This document shows positions 35,958 through 46,794 of a stretch of DNA of 64,000 bases, piece by piece. How positions within the stretch are numbered: the first letter of the stretch is position 1; each line of letters opens with the position of its first letter. The notes under the pieces were generated by a model that did not search any database, was not told where the DNA came from, and saw only the letters and a program-made list of their open reading frames with translations. Source of the stretch: Chryseobacterium ureilyticum. Lineage in GTDB: Bacteria > Bacteroidota > Bacteroidia > Flavobacteriales > Weeksellaceae. The stretch lies in assembly GCF_900156735.1 (NCBI RefSeq), contig NZ_FTOL01000001.1:868001-932000 (forward strand), in the 5' to 3' direction. A program made the position numbers and the translations under genes.

Positions 35958-37109
35958 TTATTTCACTTTTGAAAGGTTTTCAAGGGCTCTTTCCAGAGTT
36001 TCCTGTTTTTTTGCAAAGCACAAGCGGATTACATTTTCATTCACTTTGTTTTTATAAAATGATGAAAAAGGAACACTTGCTACCTTATGATTGATCGTTA
36101 GTTCCGTTGCAAAATCAAAATCACTTTTATCGGAAATCTTACTGTATTGTAAAGCCTGGAAATAGGTTCCTTCACAATCCAGTAATTCAAACGAAGTACC
36201 GGAAAGTCCTTTTCTTAAAAAGTCTCTCTTTTCCTGAAAAAACTGGTTAAGGTAAGTGTAATGTTCATCATTTTTCATATACTCAGCCAAGGCAAGCTGA
36301 ATAGGAGTATTGACACAGAAAACATTGAATTGATGTACTTTTCTGAACTCGTCCATCAATGCTTTCGGAGCTGCACAATATCCTACTTTCCATCCGGTAA
36401 CATGGAAGAGCTTTCCAAATGAAGCGACAAGAAGACTTCTTTCTTTAAGTTCAGGATATTTGCAGATGCTTAAATGCTGTTTTCCGTCAAAAACAATATT
36501 CTCATATACTTCGTCACTCAGAATGAGAATAGAAGTTCCTTTTACGATTCCGATCAGCTCTTTAATGTCTTCTTCTTTCAATATCTTTCCTGATGGATTG
36601 TTCGGGTTATTGAGGATAATCATTTTGGTTTTATCACTGATCAGACTTTTTACTGCTGTCCAGTCAATCTGATAATCCGGAGCTTTCATTTCGAATCTTT
36701 TTACAATCCCTCCAAAAAGATCTACTGTAGGCTCGTAGCAATCATAGGCGGGTTCAAAAATGATGACTTCATCGTCTTTCTTGATGAAAGTGGCAATGGC
36801 AGTAAAGATAGCCTGTGTACCTCCAGCTGTAACTGTTATTTCAGAATCAGGATGATAAGAAGCCTGATGGCTATTTTCAATTTTCCTTGCGATCTCTTCT
36901 TTTAAACCAATCATCCCACCAAGCGGAGCATATTGATTAAATCCTTTTTTAATAAACTCACCTACGTGGTTTAGCAGTTCAGAATCCGGCATGAAATCAG
37001 GGAACCCCTGTGATAAATTAATAGCTTCATTTTCATTGGCTAATTGCGTCATCTGACTGAAAATAGTAGTCCCAACATTGGAAAGTTTCGATAAAGGAAG
37101 TTGTATCAT
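35958..37109 (-). CDS. PLP-dependent aminotransferase (methionine aminotransferase type)
   Basis: 383 aa class I/II aminotransferase. Visible: PLP-phosphate region TAGGTQAIF, NNPNNPSG, SDEVYENIVFDG and the Schiff-base Lys233 in SFGKLFHVTGWKVGY. The motif order and length match the YbdL-like methionine aminotransferase group. The expected reaction is transfer of the amino group from methionine or similar amino acids to a keto acid. It stands alone on the minus strand. Confidence 0.88.
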   Translation of the reverse strand: MIQLPLSKLSNVGTTIFSQMTQLANENEAINLSQGFPDFMPDSELLNHVGEFIKKGFNQYAPLGGMIGLKEEIARKIENSHQASYHPDSEITVTAGGTQAIFTAIATFIKKDDEVIIFEPAYDCYEPTVDLFGGIVKRFEMKAPDYQIDWTAVKSLISDKTKMIILNNPNNPSGKILKEEDIKELIGIVKGTSILILSDEVYENIVFDGKQHLSICKYPELKERSLLVASFGKLFHVTGWKVGYCAAPKALMDEFRKVHQFNVFCVNTPIQLALAEYMKNDEHYTYLNQFFQEKRDFLRKGLSGTSFELLDCEGTYFQALQYSKISDKSDFDFATELTINHKVASVPFSSFYKNKVNENVIRLCFAKKQETLERALENLSKVK

Positions 37110-37503
37110 AAAAGAAGAATTTATTAATCTCGAATTTAATGAATTATTTAAAACGAATCCTATTTAAATATTTTTTGTATATCCATCTGGGAAATCTATT
37201 TGGTGAAATATGATTTTTTTAACCATATAGATGCATTGATTTATACATTTATGATGATTAGAAATCTCTTTTAGGTTTAAAATCTGCGCTAATTTTATAG
37301 TTTGAAAATGCAAAGGCGCGGGGAATTTAAGATTGTTATTTCTTTTATTTTTTTTGATAAAAATAGAATCAATTAGCATATAGACGATTACTTCTTGTGC
37401 TTCATTCAATTAAGTCTACTTTTTTGATGTAGGCTTGCTGATTTAGCGATGAATGTTGATAAAAAAATGAACGTTAAAATTCGGATAATTTTGTACAATT
37501 TCG
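37110..37503. other. Gene-free stretch before parE
   Basis: AT-rich with no convincing gene. A weak match to the gamma module of the mosaic repeat (AACCATATAGATGCAT) lies near 37220-37236. A reading frame on the minus strand (37164-37409) has no family features. Confidence 0.5.
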
Positions 37504-37511
37504 TACTTTTG
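37504..37511 (+). promoter_or_regulatory. -7 promoter box (TACTTTTG) of parE
   Basis: Exact TAnnTTTG match 20 nt before the ATG at 37532. It supports that start over the in-frame TTG at 37517. Confidence 0.6.
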
Positions 37512-37531
37512 TATGTTTGCTGAAATCATAT

Positions 37532-39418
37532 ATGTCACAAGAAATAAATCCAACCTACTCAGAAGATAATATCAGAACCCTCGATTGGCAGGAACATATC
37601 CGTTTGCGCCCCGGCATGTACATCGGGAAGCTTGGTGATGGTTCTTCCGCTGATGATGGTATTTACATTTTGCTTAAAGAAATCCTTGATAACTCCATTG
37701 ATGAGTTCAGGATGAGAGCAGGAAAAAGAATTGAAATAAAGCTGGATGACGGAAAAGTAACCATCCGTGACTTTGGTCGTGGAATTCCGTTGGGGAAAGT
37801 AGTAGATGCTGTTTCCAAAATGAATACCGGTGGTAAGTACGACAGTAAAGCATTTAAAAAATCTGTCGGACTGAATGGTGTGGGTACCAAAGCGGTAAAT
37901 GCTCTTTCAGATTATTTCCGTGTACGTTCATTCCGTGACGGAAAGATGAAAGCAGCTGAGTTTTCGCGTGGGATTATCAAAGAGAGCTTTGATGAAAAAG
38001 AAACGTCAGACAGAAACGGAACTGAAATTTCTTTCATTCCAGATGGAGATATCTTCCTGCATTTTAAGTACAGAAAAGAGTATATCGAAAGAATGCTCCG
38101 TAATTATGCTTATCTGAATCCAGGATTAAAAATTCTTTTCAACGGAGAAACTTATTTTTCTGAAAATGGTCTTAAAGATTTGTTGGAAGAAGAATTGGAA
38201 AGTGAAATTCTTTACCCGATCATCCACTTGAAAGAGGAGGATATTGAAGTGGCGATTACCCATTCAGACAAATCTCAGACAGAAACCTATTTCTCATTCG
38301 TTAACGGGCAGAATACCACACAGGGAGGAACGCATCTTAATGCCTTCCGTGAAGCTTATGTGAAAACGATCCGTGAATTCTTTAATAAAAGTTTTGATGC
38401 TTCTGATATCAGAAAATCAATCATAGCGGCTATTTCCATCAATGTTGAAGAGCCTGTGTTTGAATCTCAGACTAAAACCAAGCTGGGATCTAACGATATG
38501 GGACCTAATGGACCTACGGTAAGGACTTTTATCATTGATTTCTTAAAGAGTAAGCTTGATAATTTCCTGCATAAGAATCCTGAAATTGCAGAAGCGATCC
38601 AAAGAAAGATTCTAATCTCCGAAAGAGAAAGGAAAGAACTTTCGGGAATTCAGAAACTGGCTAGAGAAAGAGCGAAAAAAGTTTCTCTTCACAACAAAAA
38701 ACTTCGTGACTGCAGACAGCATTATAATGATCAGAAGGCTGAAAGAAAAGGAGACACGCAGATCTTCATTACTGAGGGAGACTCTGCATCCGGATCAATC
38801 ACTAAATCAAGAGATGTGGAAACTCAGGCAGTATTTTCATTGAAGGGTAAACCTTTGAACTGCTATGGGCTTACTAAGAAAGTAGTTTACGAAAATGAAG
38901 AATTTAACCTTCTTCAGGCGGCTCTGAACATTGAAGAAAGTTTGGAAGATCTTAGATATAATCAGGTAATTATCGCAACGGATGCCGATGTTGACGGAAT
39001 GCACATTCGTCTATTGATGATTACTTTTTTCCTGCAATTCTTTCCGGATCTTATTAAAAACGGACACCTTTACATTCTTCAGACCCCTTTATTCAGGGTG
39101 AGAAATAAAAAGGAAACCAGATATTGCTATTCAGAAGCAGAAAGAGTAAAAGCATTAAATGATTTAGGTAAAAACCCTGAGATTACCCGATTTAAGGGAC
39201 TTGGAGAAATTTCACCTGATGAGTTCAAACATTTTATCGGAAAAGATATCAGGCTGGAGCCTGTAGTAGTAGGAAAAGACCTGACCATAGAACAATTGCT
39301 GGAATTTTATATGGGGAAAAACACTCCGGACAGACAAATGTTTATTCTTGAAAATCTGGTAGTGGAAGATGATACTGATATTGATAAAAAGAAAATTCTT
39401 GATGAAATAGAAAATTAA
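37532..39418 (+). CDS. parE: DNA topoisomerase IV subunit B (ParE-like)
   Basis: 628 aa type IIA topoisomerase ATPase subunit. It shows the GHKL ATP-binding motifs ([35 protein letters not shown]), the transducer (QTKTKLGS) and the Toprim domain ([21 protein letters not shown]). Together with the A subunit at 40021 it forms the decatenase. The two are separated by one small membrane-protein gene. Assignment as ParE rather than GyrB rests on pairing with a ParC-type A subunit and is not certain. Confidence 0.88.
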   Translation: MSQEINPTYSEDNIRTLDWQEHIRLRPGMYIGKLGDGSSADDGIYILLKEILDNSIDEFRMRAGKRIEIKLDDGKVTIRDFGRGIPLGKVVDAVSKMNTGGKYDSKAFKKSVGLNGVGTKAVNALSDYFRVRSFRDGKMKAAEFSRGIIKESFDEKETSDRNGTEISFIPDGDIFLHFKYRKEYIERMLRNYAYLNPGLKILFNGETYFSENGLKDLLEEELESEILYPIIHLKEEDIEVAITHSDKSQTETYFSFVNGQNTTQGGTHLNAFREAYVKTIREFFNKSFDASDIRKSIIAAISINVEEPVFESQTKTKLGSNDMGPNGPTVRTFIIDFLKSKLDNFLHKNPEIAEAIQRKILISERERKELSGIQKLARERAKKVSLHNKKLRDCRQHYNDQKAERKGDTQIFITEGDSASGSITKSRDVETQAVFSLKGKPLNCYGLTKKVVYENEEFNLLQAALNIEESLEDLRYNQVIIATDADVDGMHIRLLMITFFLQFFPDLIKNGHLYILQTPLFRVRNKKETRYCYSEAERVKALNDLGKNPEITRFKGLGEISPDEFKHFIGKDIRLEPVVVGKDLTIEQLLEFYMGKNTPDRQMFILENLVVEDDTDIDKKKILDEIEN

Positions 39419-39537
39419 AAAACTATAGCACTTAGACTCAATACCTTTTCGTATAAAACGATATAGCTATTGATTTAAAAAAACACATTTTGGATGAAAA
39501 AGTAATTAACTTGACACTTTGTAACACCAAAATCACA

Positions 39538-40014
39538 ATGAGACTAAGTAATCGTAATAAAGCTTCGGTTTATAATTTTATAAGCACGTTGCTGATCATG
39601 ATAACTGTTTTTGGAATCTTAGGATTTCTTGCCAATAAATATAGGTTTAATGCCTTAGGAAACGAAAGCTATTTACTGATCATTCTTCCTGTATTATTGC
39701 TGGCTATTTTTCTTCTTAACGGAAGACAGATCTTCGAATATGATAGCGATGGAGAAGCGCTGAATTTTAAAAACAGGAATATTATTCCCTTTTTAAATAA
39801 AGCTCTACATGATGAATTTCCAAAGTATAAACTGAGAAAGTATGACATAGTCAGTATTTTCTTTGTAAAGAGACTATATATTACCGTTTCAAGTAAGAAT
39901 AATGGAGCTACTATGCTTAAATATCAGATTTCTTATTTGACGAGAAAAGAAGTAAACGATTTAAAAATATCTCTGAATAAAGTAGTGAAAGCTAATAAAG
40001 AGAAAAAAGATTAA
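39538..40014 (+). CDS. Small membrane protein between parE and parC
   Basis: 158 aa from the ATG at 39538; the frame is open to a TTG at 39490 (174 aa), so the start is uncertain. Two hydrophobic segments (NFISTLLIMITVFGILGFLA and YLLIILPVLLLAIFLL) are followed by a charged cytoplasmic-type domain with PH-like strand pattern (RQIFEYDSDGEALNFKN, YDIVSIFFVKRLYITV). I do not recognise a family. It ends 6 nt before parC and may be cotranscribed. Confidence 0.65.
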   Translation: MRLSNRNKASVYNFISTLLIMITVFGILGFLANKYRFNALGNESYLLIILPVLLLAIFLLNGRQIFEYDSDGEALNFKNRNIIPFLNKALHDEFPKYKLRKYDIVSIFFVKRLYITVSSKNNGATMLKYQISYLTRKEVNDLKISLNKVVKANKEKKD

Positions 40015-40020
40015 AAACGA

Positions 40021-42618
40021 ATGACGACAGAAGAATATTCGCATGAGGGCGAAAGCTTAAAGAAAGTTTCCGGTCTGTATAAAGACTGGTTTCTGGATTA
40101 TGCTTCCTATGTAATTCTGGATAGGGCAATTCCTTCCGTATATGACGGATTGAAGCCTGTACAAAGGAGAATCATGCACTCTATGCGCGAGCTGGAGGAC
40201 GGGCGTTATAATAAGGTGGCGAATATCGTAGGAAATACCATGAAATACCACCCCCACGGTGACGCTTCTATTACAGATGCCATGGTACAGATCGGACAGA
40301 AAGAATTGCTGATTGATACTCAGGGAAACTGGGGAAATATCTATACAGGAGACTCTGCCGCTGCCGCAAGATATATTGAAGCAAGACTGACACCTTTTGC
40401 CCTGGAAGTAGTATTTAACCCTAAAACTACGGAATGGACAAAATCCTATGACGGAAGAAATAACGAACCTATTGATCTTCCGGTTAAATTTCCTTTGCTT
40501 CTTGCACAGGGAGTGGAAGGAATCGGGGTTGGACTTTCCACAAAGATACTTCCGCACAATTTTAATGAATTGATCAATGCTTCTGTTGCCTATTTAAAGG
40601 GAAAGAAGTTTGAATTATATCCTGACTTTTTAACGGCAGGTTATCTGGATGTTTCTGAATATAGTGACGGACACAGAGGCGGAAAAGTAAGAGCCAGAGC
40701 TAAAATTACCCAAACGGATAAACATTTGTTGGTAATCTCTGAACTTCCATATTCCAAAACCACAAGTGATCTTATTGATTCTATCCTGAAAGCCAATGAA
40801 AAAGGAAAGATCAAGATCAAAAAAATTGAGGATAATACTTCAGATAAAGTAGAGATTCTGATTCATATTCATAACGATGTTTCACCTGATAAAACAATTG
40901 ATGCCTTATACGCATTCACAGACTGCCAGGTAACCATTTCACCGAATGCATGCGTGATTGTAGGAGATAAACCTATGTTTATGAATGTTTCCGATATTCT
41001 GAAAATGAATACGGATCATACGGTTTCGTTGCTTAAAAAAGAGCTTGAGATAGAACTTCATGAGCTTCAGGAAAGCTGGCATTTCTCCTCATTGGAAAGA
41101 ATTTTCATTGAGAACAGAATTTATCATGACATTGAAGAGGTGAAAACCTGGGAAGATGTTTTGAAAACGATTGATGCTGGATTAAAGCCTCACACCGGAC
41201 ATCTATTAAGAGCCGTTACGCAAGAAGATATTTTAAAATTAACAGAAATCAGAATCAAGAGAATTTCAAGATTTGATTTAGATAAATTTAAAGAAAATAT
41301 TGCCGCTCTTGAAGGTAAAATAGAGCAGGTAAAATACCACCTTGCCAATCTGATTGCATATGCTATTGATTATTACTTAAATATTCAGAAGAAGTATGGA
41401 AAAGATAAGCAAAGAAAAACTGAGCTTAGAATATTTGATACTATTGATGCCACTAAAGTAGCAGTAGCCAATGAAAAGTTCTATGCGAATTTCGAAGAAG
41501 GATTTATCGGAACTTCCCTGAAAAAAGACCAGTATTTGTTTGATTGTTCTGATATTGATGATATCATTACTTTCAGAAAAGATGGGAGTATGAAGGTGGT
41601 AAAAGTAGAAGCAAAAACCTTTATCGGAAAAGACATTCTTCACGTTGCCATATGGAAGAAAAACGATAAGAGAACGGTCTATAACATGATTTACCGTGAA
41701 GGTAGAGAAGGACCATACTATATGAAACGTTTTTCTGTAACCGGAGTAACCAGAAATACAGATTATCCGCTGGCTTCAGATAAAAAAGGATCAGAGACGT
41801 TATACTTTTCAGCCAACCCTAATGGAGAAGCAGAAACGGTTACCGTTCTTTTAAAGCCTAATCCAAGAATCAGAAAGAATAAAATGGAGATCAACTTCTC
41901 TGAACTTGCCATCAAAGGACGTGATTCCAAAGGAAATCTGGTGACCAAGTATGCGGTGAAGAAAGTGGATATGAAGGAAGAAGGCGTTTCTACACTGGCA
42001 CCAAGAAGAATCTGGTTTGATGATACCGTAAGAAGACTGAATGCAGATGCAAGAGGTACTTTATTGGGAAGTTTCAAAGGAGATGACAGAATTTTAACCA
42101 TCAATACCAACGGGGAAGTTAAGTTAGTTTCTTTTGATCTTGGAAACCGTTTTGATGACGAATACCTGGTATTGGAAAAATGGAGACCGGAGCAGCCTAT
42201 TACCTGTATCTATTATGATGGAGAGAAAGATATTTATTTTATCAAGCGATTCTTACTGGAGAATACGATAAATGTACAAACCTTCATGCCATCTGAACAT
42301 CCGAAGTCATTCATTGAAAATGTAATTGTGGCTAATGATGCAACGGCAGAAATTATTTTTGCAAAAGATAAAGGTAAAGACCGCGATCCTGAAACTGTAA
42401 ATATTGACGAATTTATTACCGTAAAAGGAATAAAAGCAATCGGGAACCAGTTTACAAAGTTCAAGGTAAAAGCCATTAATATTACTATTCCGGAACCTGT
42501 AGAAGAAGAACCGGAGATGTATGAAGATCCGGAACCAACCGGAGAGACCGATGAAGAAGGAGGAGTGATAGGAGATTTATTTCAAGGCGACGGAGACGGA
42601 AACAACGAAACAGAATAA
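40021..42618 (+). CDS. parC: DNA topoisomerase IV subunit A (ParC-like)
   Basis: 865 aa. The breakage-reunion domain has RAIPSVYDGLKPVQRRI, KYHPHGDASI and the active-site Tyr118 in AAARYIEARLTP. The C-terminal part has degenerate beta-pinwheel blades and an acidic tail (EPVEEEPEMYEDPE). A GyrA box is not apparent, which supports topoisomerase IV over gyrase. Ser/Thr at quinolone-relevant positions (HGDAS) is present. Confidence 0.9.
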   Translation: MTTEEYSHEGESLKKVSGLYKDWFLDYASYVILDRAIPSVYDGLKPVQRRIMHSMRELEDGRYNKVANIVGNTMKYHPHGDASITDAMVQIGQKELLIDTQGNWGNIYTGDSAAAARYIEARLTPFALEVVFNPKTTEWTKSYDGRNNEPIDLPVKFPLLLAQGVEGIGVGLSTKILPHNFNELINASVAYLKGKKFELYPDFLTAGYLDVSEYSDGHRGGKVRARAKITQTDKHLLVISELPYSKTTSDLIDSILKANEKGKIKIKKIEDNTSDKVEILIHIHNDVSPDKTIDALYAFTDCQVTISPNACVIVGDKPMFMNVSDILKMNTDHTVSLLKKELEIELHELQESWHFSSLERIFIENRIYHDIEEVKTWEDVLKTIDAGLKPHTGHLLRAVTQEDILKLTEIRIKRISRFDLDKFKENIAALEGKIEQVKYHLANLIAYAIDYYLNIQKKYGKDKQRKTELRIFDTIDATKVAVANEKFYANFEEGFIGTSLKKDQYLFDCSDIDDIITFRKDGSMKVVKVEAKTFIGKDILHVAIWKKNDKRTVYNMIYREGREGPYYMKRFSVTGVTRNTDYPLASDKKGSETLYFSANPNGEAETVTVLLKPNPRIRKNKMEINFSELAIKGRDSKGNLVTKYAVKKVDMKEEGVSTLAPRRIWFDDTVRRLNADARGTLLGSFKGDDRILTINTNGEVKLVSFDLGNRFDDEYLVLEKWRPEQPITCIYYDGEKDIYFIKRFLLENTINVQTFMPSEHPKSFIENVIVANDATAEIIFAKDKGKDRDPETVNIDEFITVKGIKAIGNQFTKFKVKAINITIPEPVEEEPEMYEDPEPTGETDEEGGVIGDLFQGDGDGNNETE

Positions 42619-42633
42619 AATAAAAAACATCAG

Positions 42634-43275
42634 ATGAGTATTGTAGTTTTAATTATCATTGCCATCACATGTATCTTCAGTTACATGGGGTTCAACAATA
42701 CAGCTTTATTTGAAAAATATAAATTCAACGTCGGAGCAATTGCCAACCGTAAAGAATATATAAGACTGATCAGTTCTGCATTTTTACATGCGGATTTCAT
42801 GCACCTGTTCTTTAATATGCTTTCTTTGTATTTCTTTCAGGGCGTTGTTATTCATTTCTTTGGAGAGATAGGGTTTCTGATTGTGTACTTTGGGTCAATG
42901 ATCTTAGGAAACGTATTCAGTTTACAGATTTACCAAAAACAACCTTGGTATTCTGCCATCGGAGCATCAGGAGCCGTTTCAGGAATCATTTTTGCTTCCA
43001 TAGCAATGGCACCGAATGAGATCAGTGTAAACTTCCTGCCGGGATGGTTATTTGGAACATTATATTTCGGATATTCCGTATACATGATGCTGAATCCGAA
43101 GCAATGGGATAACCTGGGGCATGCAGCACACCTTGGAGGAGCCTTTTTCGGGCTTGTTTACTCCATCGTAATGCATCCGCAGCTGGCAATGAGTAATATA
43201 GTATATTTGGGAGTAATGTCACTTCCGCTGATCTATCTGGGTTACCAGATATTTGTCAGGAAACGAATAGGCTAA
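42634..43275 (+). CDS. Rhomboid-family intramembrane serine protease
   Basis: 213 aa with six predicted membrane segments. The catalytic Ser112 lies in GASGAVSG and His166 in HAAHLGGAFFG. The HADFMHLFFNM motif after the first loop is conserved in the family. The gene begins 15 nt after parC and may be read through from it. Confidence 0.93.
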   Translation: MSIVVLIIIAITCIFSYMGFNNTALFEKYKFNVGAIANRKEYIRLISSAFLHADFMHLFFNMLSLYFFQGVVIHFFGEIGFLIVYFGSMILGNVFSLQIYQKQPWYSAIGASGAVSGIIFASIAMAPNEISVNFLPGWLFGTLYFGYSVYMMLNPKQWDNLGHAAHLGGAFFGLVYSIVMHPQLAMSNIVYLGVMSLPLIYLGYQIFVRKRIG

Positions 43276-43306
43276 AGACGATTTTTAATTTAAAATATCA
43301 GGACCA

Positions 43307-44392
43307 ATGAACACATCAGAGTTAAACAGTTTCATCGTGATACTTATCTATGGTTCATTGGTCTTGCTTTCTTTACTGAAGATTGCGAATCCCTTAAAAG
43401 TAAACAGGAAAGCCAATTTCTGTTTCGGAATCTTTCTTTTTCTGTGGTCCAGCTTCTGGATGGATGAAGTTCTTTTTCTGATTACAGGTTCCGCGGTTGA
43501 ATTTCACTCCCTGTTTTTGGTAAAGTTAATCCAGTATTTTACACCCATATTCTTTTATTTCAGTATATTATTCTATACCAATCCTTCATTCACCTTCAAA
43601 ATAACAGATCTTAAGTTTTTAATTCTCCCTATTGTATTTTTAGGATGCTTAATAGGTCTGGCATTGGGCTATAAAGACCCTTTTGATTCTTTGAGCATCA
43701 TTCTTATTCTTGTTCAGGCACTATTTTATACAGGACTTTCTTACATTACCATCAGAAAACATCAGAAGAAAATTCAACAGTTCTCTTCCAATACGGAAGG
43801 AATTAATCTCAACTGGCTGGAATATATCATTCTGGTACTTCTTGCTGTAAATATTATCTATGTCATTTATAATCTTTTTTACGATCCTAAATCTCTGAAT
43901 TTCTTCATTAATGCTGTTTTTTTACTGGTTATTTATTGCGTTGGATATTATTCACTCAAGCAGAAAGAAATTTATCCCTTAGAAGAAAAACAACGACAAG
44001 AACTGATTTCTATCGACGAAGAACAGGATTCTGAAGACGTTAAGAAAAAACTGATTCCTGATGAAGAATTAGTAAGGATTAAAACACAGCTGGAAACAGT
44101 CATGATAACAGAGAAACCTTATCTGGACAGTGAACTGAATCTTATTAAGCTGGCAGAGCTTTTATCTGTTTCTACCCATCATTTATCTTATGTCATTAAT
44201 ACAGGTTTTGGGAAGAACTTTTTCCAATACATCAACGAGTTCAGGGTAGAATATGCCAAAATACTTTTAAGAAAAGACAGCAAATTATCCATCCTTGGGA
44301 TTGCTTACGAATCTGGTTTCAATTCTAAAACATCTTTCAACACAACTTTCAAAAAACTGACCGGACAAACTCCTTCCGAATTCAAAAAATAA
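43307..44392 (+). CDS. Membrane-bound AraC-type regulator
   Basis: 361 aa. The N-terminal 220 residues contain about seven hydrophobic helices (FIVILIYGSLVLLSLL through NAVFLLVIYCVGYYSL). The C-terminal AraC HTH domain covers the last 100 (LNLIKLAELLSVSTHHLSYVINTGFGKNFFQYINEFRVEYAKILL). A membrane sensor fused to a cytoplasmic DNA-binding domain is common in flavobacteria. The SDR and epimerase genes downstream are candidate targets. Confidence 0.9.
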   Translation: MNTSELNSFIVILIYGSLVLLSLLKIANPLKVNRKANFCFGIFLFLWSSFWMDEVLFLITGSAVEFHSLFLVKLIQYFTPIFFYFSILFYTNPSFTFKITDLKFLILPIVFLGCLIGLALGYKDPFDSLSIILILVQALFYTGLSYITIRKHQKKIQQFSSNTEGINLNWLEYIILVLLAVNIIYVIYNLFYDPKSLNFFINAVFLLVIYCVGYYSLKQKEIYPLEEKQRQELISIDEEQDSEDVKKKLIPDEELVRIKTQLETVMITEKPYLDSELNLIKLAELLSVSTHHLSYVINTGFGKNFFQYINEFRVEYAKILLRKDSKLSILGIAYESGFNSKTSFNTTFKKLTGQTPSEFKK

Positions 44393-44513
44393 GTTCTGAT
44401 TTATAAATTACTACTTTTTTATACATTTAAATGTTTGATTTTCAATGTATTTTCATTTGTAGGAAAATGAGTTCGTTCAGATAATACGGAACATTAAAAG
44501 CATCTTTCTACGA

Positions 44514-44521
44514 TAGCTTTG
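44514..44521 (+). promoter_or_regulatory. -7 promoter box (TAGCTTTG) of the SDR gene
   Basis: Exact TAnnTTTG match 19 nt before the ATG at 44541. Confidence 0.6.
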
Positions 44522-44540
44522 TACCGTAAAATTTAATCTT

Positions 44541-45326
44541 ATGGATACCAAAGAATCATATGCTGTAGTTACTGGAGCCAGCCAGGGCTTAGGAAAAGCA
44601 TTTGCTGAACATCTGGCGCGGAAAAATATTAATGTGATTGTAATAAGTCTTCCCGATCAGAATCTTAAAGAACTCTCCTGTGAACTTGAAGAAAACTATC
44701 ATATAAAGTCTCATTACTACGAAGTGGATCTTTCTGTACATGACAATGTAATGAAGCTTACAGAGTGGCTTAATACCAACTTTAATATTCATATTCTGAT
44801 CAACAATGTAGGTCTGGGCGGAACTAAAAAATTTACCGAAGCAACTTCAGACTATATCAATACTATTTTACAGGTGAATGTAACCGCAACTTCATTGATT
44901 ACCCATCAGCTTTTACCGAATCTGTTAAAGCAACCCAAAGCTTATATTTTAAATGTTTCAAGTATGGCAGCTTTTTCTCCTGTGGGTTTTAAAACAGTGT
45001 ATCCTGCCTCCAAAACTTTTATTCATTCATTTTCAAGAGGGCTGCATGAAGAGTTGAAAAATACGAATGTCTTTGTAAGCGTTGTGAATCCTGGAGCAAT
45101 GAAAACGAATACAGATGTCTGCAAAAGAATCGAAAAACAAGGTTTCTTAGGCAGATTAACCCTTTTGAATCCTGATAAAGTGGCAGCACGATGCGTTAAT
45201 CAATTATTTAAGAAAGATTCCGTAATTATGGTGAATCCAATAAGCTGGCTGGTGATGAAAATACTTCCGATATGGATAAAGCTTCCACTGATGACCCAGG
45301 CAATAAAAAGAGAAATTGAAGCATGA
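44541..45326 (+). CDS. SDR-family NAD(P)-dependent oxidoreductase
   Basis: 261 aa. TGASQGLG nucleotide-binding motif, NNVG in place of NNAG, and the catalytic region NVSSMAAF...YPASK. The C-terminal region is hydrophobic (WLVMKILPIWIKLPLM), which points to a membrane-associated enzyme acting on a lipid. The stop overlaps the next gene as ATGA. Confidence 0.9.
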   Translation: MDTKESYAVVTGASQGLGKAFAEHLARKNINVIVISLPDQNLKELSCELEENYHIKSHYYEVDLSVHDNVMKLTEWLNTNFNIHILINNVGLGGTKKFTEATSDYINTILQVNVTATSLITHQLLPNLLKQPKAYILNVSSMAAFSPVGFKTVYPASKTFIHSFSRGLHEELKNTNVFVSVVNPGAMKTNTDVCKRIEKQGFLGRLTLLNPDKVAARCVNQLFKKDSVIMVNPISWLVMKILPIWIKLPLMTQAIKREIEA

Positions 45327-46294
45327 AAGAAGTAGTTGTAACCGGAGCCACAGGACTTCTGGGAACCAATGTCATCATTAAATTATTAAAAAATGGTTAT
45401 TCTGTTATTGCTTTGGTGCGTAAGGAAAGCAAGTATTTGGGTGAAGAAAATGAGAACCTGAAATGGGTGGAAGCCAATCTTTCTTCAGATCTTTCCCAAT
45501 ACCTTAAAAATGTAGATTTTGTGATCCATATTGCTGCGGAAACACGCATGAATCTGCTCACTTATAATGAATACAGGAAAGTAAATTATGAATGGACCGT
45601 AGATTTATTCAATCAGGCACAAAAATGTGAGGTGAAAAAGTTTTTGTTTATCAGCTCTGCAAATACATTAGGATTTGGAAGTAAAGCGGATCCCGGAAGT
45701 GAAGAGAAAAGGCAAAAGTATCCTTTTACACAATCATGGTATGCTCAAAGTAAACTGGAAGCTGAAAACTATCTTTTGCGAAATGCTAACAATACAGAAG
45801 TGATTATTCTGAATCCGACATTTATGATTGGTGCACATGATAGTAAACCCAGTTCCGGCAAATTAATTTTTTGGGTATGGAAGAAAAAACTGATCTTTTA
45901 TCCAAAGGGAGGTAAAAATTTTGTTCATGTTGAAGATGTTGCGAATGGTGTCGTTAATGCTCTGGAAAAAGGAAAGAATGGTGAAAAGTATCTTTTAGCT
46001 AATGAAAACCTGAGCTACATTGATTTTTTTAGAATAATCAACAGGGTTACCAATCAAAAACCGATAAAGATTCCTATTCCTAATATATTTTTGAGTATTC
46101 TAGGTAAAGTAGGCGATGAGCTAAGAAAGATGAAAATCAGAACAAATCTGAGTACTGCAAATATGAAAGCGCTTCAGATTCATAATTACTATTCAAGCCG
46201 TAAATCATTAGAAGAGCTGGATGTTCAATATCAACCGGTTGATAATGCTGTAAAAGATGCTATAGAATATTTTAAAAGCAAAGAAATGTATTAA
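45323..46294 (+). CDS. NAD-dependent epimerase/dehydratase family protein
   Basis: 323 aa extended SDR. N-terminal GATGLLGTN, then AAETRM and the catalytic YAQSK motif. It is translationally coupled to the preceding SDR. The two together suggest sequential reactions on a lipid or sterol-like or sugar substrate; the actual substrate is not evident. Confidence 0.88.
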   Translation: MKEVVVTGATGLLGTNVIIKLLKNGYSVIALVRKESKYLGEENENLKWVEANLSSDLSQYLKNVDFVIHIAAETRMNLLTYNEYRKVNYEWTVDLFNQAQKCEVKKFLFISSANTLGFGSKADPGSEEKRQKYPFTQSWYAQSKLEAENYLLRNANNTEVIILNPTFMIGAHDSKPSSGKLIFWVWKKKLIFYPKGGKNFVHVEDVANGVVNALEKGKNGEKYLLANENLSYIDFFRIINRVTNQKPIKIPIPNIFLSILGKVGDELRKMKIRTNLSTANMKALQIHNYYSSRKSLEELDVQYQPVDNAVKDAIEYFKSKEMY

Positions 46295-46302
46295 TAAAAG
46301 CC

Positions 46303-46375
46303 TATGTTTCTATGTGATTTAGATATATTTAAACCACATAGGAGCATAGAATAAAATCATTCGTGAATTCGTGGC
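46303..46375. repeat. Mosaic palindromic repeat, copy G (partial)
   Basis: A gamma inverted repeat (CTATGT...CACATAG) and one arm of the beta palindrome (46359-46375). The other beta arm is missing. Confidence 0.7.
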
Positions 46376-46406
46376 AAAATATTAGTCATCTTATTATGTA
46401 TTCTGA

Positions 46407-46763
46407 CTAACGAAAACTTTCTACTGCTTTTTCTATTGTCTCTACAAAGGAAACATGCCCGGTTTTATTACTTTCAAAGATAAAATCCTTCATGCTTTTA
46501 CTTTCATATTTACTGAAATCACCCACAACAGCCAGTCCGATACGGTAATTGGAGAACTTTTGCAGAATTTCTCCTGCAATCTTCGTTTTTAGGTCAAAGA
46601 AATCCGGTGTGATATTTTTCTCGTATAAAATTACTTTATCAAATCCCTGATAATAAATATTTCCCATGAGATCCAGCCCATCCTGTGCAGACTGAATTAA
46701 TATTTCATCGGCAATGACTTCTGCAATTTTAATGTCGTTGATGTTGTGTGATTTGATGGTCAT
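46407..46763 (-). CDS. DUF4180 family protein
   Basis: 118 aa, soluble. It contains the DUF4180 pattern GLDLMGNIYYQGFDKVILYEKNI and PDFFDLKTKIAGEILQKFSNYRIGLAVVGDFS. The function is unknown. Last gene of the leftward operon that begins at tsaC. Confidence 0.85.
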   Translation of the reverse strand: MTIKSHNINDIKIAEVIADEILIQSAQDGLDLMGNIYYQGFDKVILYEKNITPDFFDLKTKIAGEILQKFSNYRIGLAVVGDFSKYESKSMKDFIFESNKTGHVSFVETIEKAVESFR

Positions 46764-46794
46764 GAGTTTAGTATATATTAGGAGATAAAATTAC

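Noticed and set aside
37164..37409. 81-aa minus-strand ORF before parE
   Set aside because: No family features, crosses a weak repeat match and lacks a promoter.
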